A DNA stretch of 49,221 bases from an uncultured Ruminococcus sp. (lineage in GTDB: Bacteria > Bacillota > Clostridia > Oscillospirales > Acutalibacteraceae), in assembly GCA_902762375.1 (NCBI GenBank), contig CACWNY010000047.1, positions 1 through 49,221 of the forward strand, in the 5' to 3' direction. Position 1 is the stretch's first letter. Each line of letters starts with the position of its first letter. Shown here one piece after another: positions 33,201 to 40,000 of the stretch. Below the pieces are notes generated by a model. It ran no database searches. It was not told the origin of the DNA and saw nothing but the letters and a program-made list of their open reading frames with translations. The position numbers and the translations under genes were made by a program.

Positions 33201-36200
33201 GTGTGACATGGTTAAGGTTAAAACGCATATGTAAGTTAGATGCACCTGCACCTCTTTCCATGTAGAAAATTCTCATGGAGTGAGAAGTATAATCTCTAAA
33301 AACGGTTTCGCCATCATCAAAATATTCGGAAAGAAAAGCATTGACTTCTGCTGAAGTAGCATCGGGATTTCGGGTAAGGTAATTCTGTCTGAACAGCTCA
33401 CGCAGTGTCGTTGTGATAATGACTTCGTTCGTTTCTGTTCCACGACCGCCCAAAACAACCTCACCTGTGGAAAAGTTGACCTTACCTTCCAATGCAGAAT
33501 GAATACCGCCCAAATCGATAACCAGTTCACCATCAACATACAGCCAGAAATCATCGTCACCTGTGAACTCGAAAATAATATCATGTCCCCATGCGTCTTT
33601 ACCATCTGGCGGTTGAATAAAACTTGCACTCATCTCCATACCATTATAGTAGTTGACTGTTCCTTGAATAGCGTGTAATTTTTCATACTTTCTGGGGTCG
33701 GTTTCTTCCAGAAGAGCTGTATTAGCTTGTCCCGGCATTGACAAAGCCCCATACAGATTTTCAGGATTGCTTGTGGAATAAACTCCCTGTTTAATCGTAT
33801 TATAAGGATAAAACTGTCCGTGTTGCAATGTTGTTTTTGAACCGTCGTTTGTTGTACCAAGTTCTTTATAGACAATAAAATCATTCTGACGGGTTGTCGT
33901 TGTTCCCTCTGATATCAGAGTAGCGTAATTCTGACAACTATCAAATTCAAAATAACCGCTGGCATTATAGATACTTTCGATAAACAGATGATTGACTGTT
34001 TGTGATGTCTGACTTGCTGGTACAGTAGTTCCATTCGGATATAATGACCCTTCTTCCGGGTCAAATAACTCCGCTAAATTCTTATTGCTTCCTGTCATCG
34101 TGGGATAATCGTTGTCATTCAGATTAGTAGACAATAACCCCAATGTTGCCTGTCTTTGTCGCCATTTACCATTCTGCAAATAATAATTCTGCAAACTCCC
34201 CGTTGTTGCTGTATCATTACTTGTCTGCTTAGGAAAGTCAATCATTTTCATGGTAATACCATACAGATTGTTATCCAGCGTATTTACTTTTGTCAGCGTG
34301 TTTGTTGCCGTTTCTACTATGGCAAAATAGAAAGTACTGGCATTTTTTCTTTTCGTTGGAGAAATTTTCCCCTGTTCAATATCGGCATAAATACCTGCAT
34401 AAGCATATTGAACATCGTCCCATGCAATAATGGTAGTATGATATTCTTCTTCTCTTCTGCCCGGCATATTGATACCAATTTTGTTATCCGAAATGGTCTG
34501 TCCACTTTCAATATTGGGAGCGATGTATTTTCCTGAATAGGGATTGTACAGTTCATAATAATAACTTGGTGTTACTCCGTCTGTATCATAGTATTCGATA
34601 AAATTCCACAAAAGCGTATTGATTTTGTTGCCAACCCACATGATTTGGTCGCCACGCTCATAACAAGGATATAACGAACCGTCATGGTCAACCGCATAAA
34701 ATTCATAGGTTTTTTTCTCATCGTTCCATATACGGGTATACACGATAACAGATGTACCGTTGGTTACTGCATCGTCAGAAACACCCACTTTGTCTGCAGA
34801 ATAGGTAATATAATCTTCCTGCGACAGTCCTACATTGTCAACAAGATAAAGCCATTGGACACTACTGCTATTTTGATTTGCTGTAAATTTTATACTGTTA
34901 TTGTTAAAGTGAACAGAACGATTGTTACTTATATCAGTAAGTCTAACTTTATTGTCGACAGTATTGTATGCTACTTTAAGTGTAGACGCTTGCGTTACAT
35001 CATCAACAAGTCTTACTGTTGAGTTATTAAGTTTTAGGTATTTAGTCACGCCGTTCACCTGTGTAGAAAGCGTGTAGCAATTTGGTGATACATAGTTAAA
35101 TGTCCATGCAGAAATATTTCTGTTTTCCGCAACATACAGTGTTTTTCTTCCGTTATCTTCCTTGACAATCAAAGACTTCAATTCAAAAACATTCTGGTCA
35201 GTTCCTGTTGCCATGAGTGCATAACCAAGTGTACCACCTGAATAATTTATCAAACCGTAAGTTTTGCCGTTCAGATAGGAAGTATCCGCAAAGTCCATAA
35301 TAATTTTGCCGTAAGTAGATGTATTATATCTTATACCGCTTGAATATTGCAAATATTTTGCTTCATCTTTCTTTTTAAGTTGAAAAGTATAATCGCCAGT
35401 TTTCGTAATTTCAAAAAGGTCATAATCCGTTTCACTTAATTCAATATCATTGCCTGTTGTATTGTGAATATATTTATTTACACCGCCAACAACAGAATAA
35501 ATTTTATAATAATCGCCTTCTTTTTCAAAAAACCATATGTATGAATTATAAACAGCAGTAGTAATATCGGTAGTGTTTAAGGCATTTCCATTGTTATTCA
35601 TAGTGTTACGAAAATAAGTTTTATCGTAATGCAGATAAAATCCTAAACCTGACCTTGCACCCGTCAGGTCAGCAAGCGAACTTGCCTGAACATGCGTGGG
35701 TGTTACTATAGCATATACACTAAATCCTTTAGCATAAAAACTGATTTTGCCGTCCTCAATGGTAAAGTCGGTAACCTGTTCTCTTGTGCCATCATCTTTG
35801 ATGTGCCAGAGTTCTAACGGACTACCTTCATCAATTACTGTATTGAAAATCTCTACATATATAGGTTGATTTTCTTGAGGTTGATATTCTTCCTTATTGC
35901 TGTCAGTGATGGTAATGTCGTAGGCAACCACAACCGAAGCATCTGTATTTTCAGTATCTGTCGTATTAGCGGTGGTGTCACTGTCAACAAAACCGTCCAT
36001 ATTGGCAACCTGTTCTGTCACATCTACCGCTTCTACAGTAGAATTTTTGGGCATAATACCGTCAAGGATAACAGTTTCTTCCGTTTTCTGTTCATTGGGG
36101 TGGAGTTCGAAACTTTGCTGACGGTACTGCGTTTGATTATTGTTATCATTTTCCGCAAACACCTTTATTACAGGTGAAAAAACGCTACCTAACAGAGATA

Positions 36201-36315
36201 ACGCACATACAGTACTTACAATACGCTTGCTCACACTTTTTCTGCGAATAAAAAAACAGGAAATACAAAAAAGCAGGAACAATGTAATGACAACAATGGT
36301 GATGGTTTGTGTCAT
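27208..36315 (-). CDS. Giant secreted surface protein (fibro-slime + Cna-B/SpaA domains), 3035 aa
   Basis: N terminus with two hydrophobic segments (4-22 and about 33-54, ending VFA): a membrane anchor plus signal-peptide-like region. After a Thr/Asp linker come beta-rich repeats (about 210-700). A fibro-slime-type domain (about 885-1030) has GDDDFWLYVDGELVIDLGGI. Cna-B-type domains follow near 1198 and 1368, and SpaA-type near 1500-1590 and 1625-1715 with K...D..DPLEGAVFTL and YYLEETSAPFGY. Another Cna-B-like unit starts GSVTISKKLEG (about 2033). The last 900 residues are unrecognised. There is no C-terminal LPxTG, charged tail or sortase gene, unusual for such architecture. Some Cna-B/SpaA folds form Lys-Asn isopeptide bonds; none is proven here. 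ATG 36315 has AAAGGAG. A large adhesin or matrix protein is likely. Confidence 0.88.
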   Translation of the reverse strand: MTQTITIVVITLFLLFCISCFFIRRKSVSKRIVSTVCALSLLGSVFSPVIKVFAENDNNNQTQYRQQSFELHPNEQKTEETVILDGIMPKNSTVEAVDVTEQVANMDGFVDSDTTANTTDTENTDASVVVAYDITITDSNKEEYQPQENQPIYVEIFNTVIDEGSPLELWHIKDDGTREQVTDFTIEDGKISFYAKGFSVYAIVTPTHVQASSLADLTGARSGLGFYLHYDKTYFRNTMNNNGNALNTTDITTAVYNSYIWFFEKEGDYYKIYSVVGGVNKYIHNTTGNDIELSETDYDLFEITKTGDYTFQLKKKDEAKYLQYSSGIRYNTSTYGKIIMDFADTSYLNGKTYGLINYSGGTLGYALMATGTDQNVFELKSLIVKEDNGRKTLYVAENRNISAWTFNYVSPNCYTLSTQVNGVTKYLKLNNSTVRLVDDVTQASTLKVAYNTVDNKVRLTDISNNRSVHFNNNSIKFTANQNSSSVQWLYLVDNVGLSQEDYITYSADKVGVSDDAVTNGTSVIVYTRIWNDEKKTYEFYAVDHDGSLYPCYERGDQIMWVGNKINTLLWNFIEYYDTDGVTPSYYYELYNPYSGKYIAPNIESGQTISDNKIGINMPGRREEEYHTTIIAWDDVQYAYAGIYADIEQGKISPTKRKNASTFYFAIVETATNTLTKVNTLDNNLYGITMKMIDFPKQTSNDTATTGSLQNYYLQNGKWRQRQATLGLLSTNLNDNDYPTMTGSNKNLAELFDPEEGSLYPNGTTVPASQTSQTVNHLFIESIYNASGYFEFDSCQNYATLISEGTTTTRQNDFIVYKELGTTNDGSKTTLQHGQFYPYNTIKQGVYSTSNPENLYGALSMPGQANTALLEETDPRKYEKLHAIQGTVNYYNGMEMSASFIQPPDGKDAWGHDIIFEFTGDDDFWLYVDGELVIDLGGIHSALEGKVNFSTGEVVLGGRGTETNEVIITTTLRELFRQNYLTRNPDATSAEVNAFLSEYFDDGETVFRDYTSHSMRIFYMERGAGASNLHMRFNLNHVTPGHVMLTKELTGVQVPDFDLVEYPYQIFYRVVENGPEMLLTNEDNLINVTYQNSTQQVKYLEHYTPPGSTVTYDGVYLLQPGKSAEIHFPSDTVEYRVVECAINEEVYNIVHVNDLSVEGVYITNGTENTDRKNYDSGWIEVKRKPSIVYKNNVVESALRTLSFHKKLLDAEGNELTAEDDDTTFNFRLWLSNGADDTLELANMYKYYVKDNHGHLCRWDSDTQKFVSTEKTNHSTLSQEEDDLLSFETSINGAISKIPAGYTIEIPKLPIGMKFKVEERDSEIPLGYSFSEYQREGNTYRVENGDDDNIGEVVPLQSPYMTVENKRGWGLQATKVWSDSDFTESHDNIYTAVYVNNILVSDTVRKIKDPETTVSYFFEHLQEGTTLENYLIYEVKLTDPVVHDDGTVTYSAIEQARTISVPVTPPTTKVPEYVVEYEQGTITGANNHIRKDTITNVRKGGLVISLYDMVSRYDENNKIPLADGVFVLKRGDTVLGTFTSDVYGRITIVYDFEHDVDYTLTQTSPPDKYIPVPNTITFQVNGTTELDGSLTVTGVTVSGNPANWQNGYQAGDSNAALVAFIEVFNKPYNFSAVKVESDTNDPLEGAVFTLYRSVSGIDGETQDTNPYPGYEEMISDENGVLTELDNTLPPGKYYLEETSAPFGYEILEEPIVFTLSETGEITINSTEHISYLTTEDNLSGTATSYTISIPNAKLPDGDDKLTLSHTVNADNVNSGLKLETLSVANMDVFKVKLGTKYMQAGTNNDVTVPLELNFRRKSPNYIYINGNARYPAHHTYAQKTVVTQKTNRLDIIQTRKEQWSPTYSEINNAQSDDGSYFTDITAYYTWRDTAKQLDINGNPLVPTVKSATGQGVGVPTNGIVSLLYDQTAIFRNQFPSTVDSNGNTPLISFQLQTDISKFQTSNSNNSNIDATTGIMGFDSSSRTYNDFYETDFKLVGGTYTETTTVETARTTGSGEFKVTSNNMALEYTHNIKTGSVTISKKLEGKVGDKDADGKKTEYTFVISYRNLFGCRVQGNLTKEAFTLAENLIGTLSGTDALGHSYDDTNYYTADDPKKTVKVKADGTFTLVEGASVTFSGIPVGTNLKVEEISSSVEYYGEALESRVSKVTFSGVISDNDNLSTTKDGAFTKNNLTPTSEGRYTVSNNNTYEMINNANWTYEVYNTYSPRIPVLYRYIDRYIVNGQATDLRNNYTYFIKGISTEYENGLQNGSLSLKDVARSDVCSSAPQIYNVLCNYSLSANGVYYDDQNTFYRDVVRTPSGTSKSHFEVLNVSTELNAILDAMYGDDDDNSTINETAYNALHDDCTTSGTVSAQDSIIGLKDSLRSIINRAILNSSSALTKAQLIAKLQTTDYFYYNNGEFYIIQATYANHLRLYDVNVQLVVPNDWDASGKTLTETKTIGNYQTGDYINIKYEVPFNGITNLSHTANAVDTDIINALGLSSDAKELYHITTADGRQLYFGYWERIVSYHDGKTTKTTFTPVSTNFNYHYRVNDHVTIRAVYQEANKAGSESSDSRKRYEPGKTFAQEEEFVPFDTEKNRTIERLYNPVQKTTHIIFWEEDDNGNKMYKDSSGRYSIPEALLEPFGTLERFDAEAFHTAHPDITPLYVQTVTSDATLTDTGYLTVNGITTANSSIGNETELYQVSYMVPNEEEQVGYASSATDRTYNNYSVQTASGKQDRTRVDVVFGGIGSADSDVDIEQVGYVLFQSPKTGDNAKYGNTQTFRNALTLGGSLRNMLIGSVSASVTDSKIVVTQDTTLGDYKVRMSMTKVTKHADADSTLEPNPTTNGVVLTNKNRVNIVFDMPNNENTQKSFYTCYTVMKIKDNNGEAMYRISATPVTFNLMEVKDFTEQNTRKTYFLNMSNGTAVAQSDSSESYYEFNDTNPELGYLGCSNYTTVVDGKSIVLTPHFFDKTEGTTVYKGRFVKVTIGKKTLTDEQIAQLNRKEDLEIIFNASEYLNNPNTENSVDIKVYMEKYQSS

Positions 36316-36356
36316 AGGCTACTTCTCCTTTCATTAATTGTCAGCATTTTTACAAC

Positions 36357-36385
36357 AGAATAATTTGTCAAAATCAGTATGTCAA
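36357..36385 (-). promoter_or_regulatory. SigA-type promoter of the giant gene
   Basis: On the - strand: TTGACA (36380-36385), 17 bases, TATTCT (36357-36362), about 35 bases before ATG 36315. A second -10-like TATAAT lies further upstream (about 36400) with a poor -35. Confidence 0.65.
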
Positions 36386-36579
36386 CAAACAATTCCGCTA
36401 CAGTTTACAATTATATACATTTTATCATTTTGTTTTTCCTTTTGCAAGCCATTTCTATAATAAATGTAAAAAACTCTTTTTTTCTAAAATTTCTACATTC
36501 TCATTAGCAATTTTTTATGTACTTTTCCATGTGACAGAAAACAATAGAATTATAACCATTTTTATTCTGTGCTGAAAAT

Positions 36580-36877
36580 TGACAAAATCTGCATAAGCAG
36601 ATTTTGTTTTGAATTTTTATCCATTAAAGGGCTTCGCCCTTTAAAATCCCACAAGGGGTTTCACCCCTTGACCCCACCACTTCCCCCAAAGTGGACAAAA
36701 CTTTTAATTGTCATAGCTATACCTTGAGATAACAATCCGAACGAAGTGAGCATAAAAGTTTTTTGTCCACTTTTTTTCAAAAAAGTTTCAAAAAAGTGGA
36801 CGGGATTTTTAAGGGTTGGGAACACAGACACTGTGCGGCAGCCCTTAAATCGGGGTTTCAGGGGCGAAGCCCCTGAC
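36580..36877. repeat. Paired palindromic repeats R18 with interrupted P2
   Basis: Forward unit: P1 AAAATCTGC/GCAGATTTT (paired change), P2, P3 AAGGGGT/ACCCCTT, a decayed P4 (CCACTTCCCCC/AAAGTGG). Linker: ATTGTCATAGCTATACC and CAATCCGAACGAAGTGAG. Reverse unit: P4 with a partly duplicated arm, then P2 broken by a 20-base insert carrying its own CACAG/CTGTG hairpin (36817-36836), then P3 TCAGGGGC/GCCCCTGA. Of the 705-base gap, 36390-36580 is AT-rich with no gene I can support. Confidence 0.83.
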
Positions 36878-36968
36878 TATATAGACAAAAAAATTTTTGT
36901 AAACTGTCAGATTTGCTAATATCTTACAAAAAGTATTTACAGAAAGTTTTTATTGTGCTAAAGTATTT

Positions 36969-36974
36969 TATAAT
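36969..36974 (+). promoter_or_regulatory. Probable -10 box of the 37021 gene
   Basis: TATAAT 47 bases before the start codon. The -35 region (TTTTTA-like) is weak, so only the -10 is supported. Confidence 0.5.
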
Positions 36975-37020
36975 AACGAATTTTTAAATCTATTTTCAGA
37001 AAAGGAGAGATAATCACATT

Positions 37021-40000
37021 ATGAAACTTTCAAAAAAAGTCATGTCGCTGATACTTACGGCACTGATGATACAGAGTATCTGTATGACAAGTGTTGTGGG
37101 TACAATGGCATACGAAACCCCGAAAGAAACTTCTCATGCACAGACACAACAGGCTGAAAGCAAATCCATTGACGATTTTGAGTACTCTGTTGAGGGTGAG
37201 AGTGTTACTGTCACCAAATATACAGGTACTGACACAGAAGTCACTGTACCCTCACAGATTGAGGGCAAACCTGTTACCGCTATTGGTTGGTCTGCGTTTC
37301 GTGACAACAAAAATATTGTCAGTGTTACACTTCCCGACACTGTAACCGACATGGGCGGTTGGACATTTGCTTTCTGTGAAAACTTAGAAACTGTCAACAT
37401 TCCCAACGGTGTACAAATACTGCATGAAAGACTGTTCTTAAACTGTTTCAATCTGAAATCCATCACTATTCCCGACAGCGTTACTGTTCTGGACGGCTGG
37501 TGTCTTGAAAGATGTGAAAGCCTGACAAGTGTTACCGTTCCCGATGGCGTAACAGAAATCAATGAATCCGTATTTCTGAACTGTAAAAATTTGAAAACTG
37601 TCAATATTCCCAACACTGTTACCAAACTTTGGTCATATGCATTCTGCGGTTGTGAATCTTTGGAAAATATCACCATTCCGCACAGTGTTACAACATTAGG
37701 CAGAGAGTTATTTAATGGCTGTACAGCTCTCAAACAAATCACTATTCCCAACAGTATTACAGAGTTTGGCGAACAGTTATTTAAGAATTGTTCTTCTTTA
37801 ACCACTGTCACCCTCGAAAACGGCATTACCAACATCGGACAAATGCTCCGTAATTCCAGAATTGAAACCATTACTCTTCCTCAAAGTATGACCTATCTTT
37901 CCAACAGTGCCTTTGAGGACTGTATAAACCTTAGTGAAGTTACTTTGCCAGGTAATCTGGAAAGCATTGACAACTATGCGTTCTGGAACTGTGATTCCTT
38001 AACCACAGTCAGCATTCCCGAAAGTGTTACCGCAATCGGTTTTCAGGTTTTCGGACAGTGCGATAATCTTTCGTCTATGACTATTCCAAAAAATGTTGTC
38101 ACTATTGGCGGACAATGGTTTATACAGACACCTAACCTGAAATCGGTAACTTTTGCGGAGGGTACTACTACTATCGGCAATGCTTTACAGTATTCTTCTA
38201 TAGAAACCTTTACTTTCCCGAAAAGTCTGGAACGATTGAATAACTATGCTTTTGCCAACTGTAACAATCTCACTTCCATGACAATTCCTGCTACCGTAAA
38301 ACAGATTGATGGCTGGACATTCTGTGAATGTGAAAATCTGGAAACTGTCGTTCTTCCGAACACGATTGAGAATATTCCCGAAAGAATGTTTTTAAGATGT
38401 CATAATCTGAAAAATGTCAACATTCCCGCAAGCGTAAAATCTCTGGACGGCTGGTGCTTTGAAGAATGTACAAGTTTTACATCATTCACCATTCCCGATA
38501 CCGTTACAACCGTCCGTAATCAGGTTTTCCAGTATTGCAATAATCTGAAAACAGTTACTATTCCGCACAGTGTCAAAACATTAGGTGAAAGTTTATTCAA
38601 TGGCTGTACGGCTCTTGAACAAATCACCATTCCCAACAGTGTCAAAACATTAGGTGAAAGTTTATTCAATGGCTGTACGGCTCTTGAACAAATCACCATT
38701 CCCAACAGTGTTACCGAATTTGGTCGTTGTCTTTTTGAGAACTGCAACAATCTGAAAATTGTCACCCTCGAAAACGGTATTACCAATATCGGACAAATGT
38801 TCCGTAATTCCAGAATTGAAACAATTACTCTTCCTCAAAGTATGACTTACCTTTCCAACAGTGCATTTGAGAACTGTATCAATCTGACTGAAGTACATCT
38901 GCCGAGTAATCTGGAAACGATTGACAATTATGCGTTCTGGAACTGTGATTCCTTAACCACAGTCAATATTCCCGAAAGTGTTACCAAAATTGGTTATCAG
39001 GTTTTCGGACAATGTGATAATCTTTCCTCTATGACAATTCCTAAAAATGTTACCGATATAGGCGGACAATGGTTTGTCGATACCCCTAATCTGAAATCCG
39101 TCACTTTTGCGGAGGGAACTACCACTATCGGCGAAGCTCTGCGACATTCCAGCATCGAAACTTTTACTTTCCCGAAAAGTCTGAAAAGATTGAGTAACTA
39201 TGCTTTTGGCAACTGTAACAATCTCACTTCTATGACCATTCCTGCTACCGTAAACCAGATTGACGGCTGGACTTTCTATGAATGTGAAAATCTGGAAACG
39301 GTTGTTCTTCCTGATACCATTGAGAATATCCCCGAAAGAATGTTCTTAAGATGTCATAATCTGAAAAATGTCAACATTCCTGCAAGCGTCAAATCGCTTG
39401 ACGGCTGGTGTTTTGAAGAATGTACAAGTTTTACTTCGTTCACCATTCCTGACAATGTTACCACAATAAAGGAAAGAGTTTTCCAGTATTGCCGTAACCT
39501 GAAAACAGTTACTATCCCACACAGTGTTACCAATTTAGGTGACTTCGTTTTCTATGAATGTACCGCTTTGGAAAATATCACCATTCCGAACAGTGTTACT
39601 GAATTTGGCAGCAAATTGTTTGAGGGTTGTGAAAATCTGAAAACTGTTACTTTAGAAAACGGCATTACCAATTTCGGTCGGGCTTTGAGCAGTTCAGGTA
39701 TTGAAAGTATCACTGTTCCCGAAAGTGTTACCGTTCTTGAAAACAGTGCCTTTGAACATTGTGGACAACTGAAAAAAGTTACTCTTCCCAACACTCTGGA
39801 AACGGTAAAAGAATATGCGTTCTGGAATTGTGAAAACCTTACAGATATTACTATTCCTCAAAGCGTTACCACATTTGAATGGCGTGTATTTGGAGAATGT
39901 AACAAACTGGAAAATGTCAATCTGTTTGCACAGATTTCTGTTTTACCCGTCTGGACATTCCAGAACTGCTATAGTTTAAAATCAGTTACTCTCCCCGAAA

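Noticed and set aside
36400..36580. Small gene or RNA in the AT-rich gap between the giant gene and the LRR gene
   Set aside because: Several TATAAT-like strings occur, but none has a good -35, and no ribosome binding site or terminator goes with them.
37134..37871. Long reading frame (245 codons) antisense to the LRR gene, and a 252-codon one at 40873-41631
   Set aside because: They mirror the repeated coding sequence of the + strand gene, lack ribosome binding sites, and their products are low-complexity reflections of the repeats.
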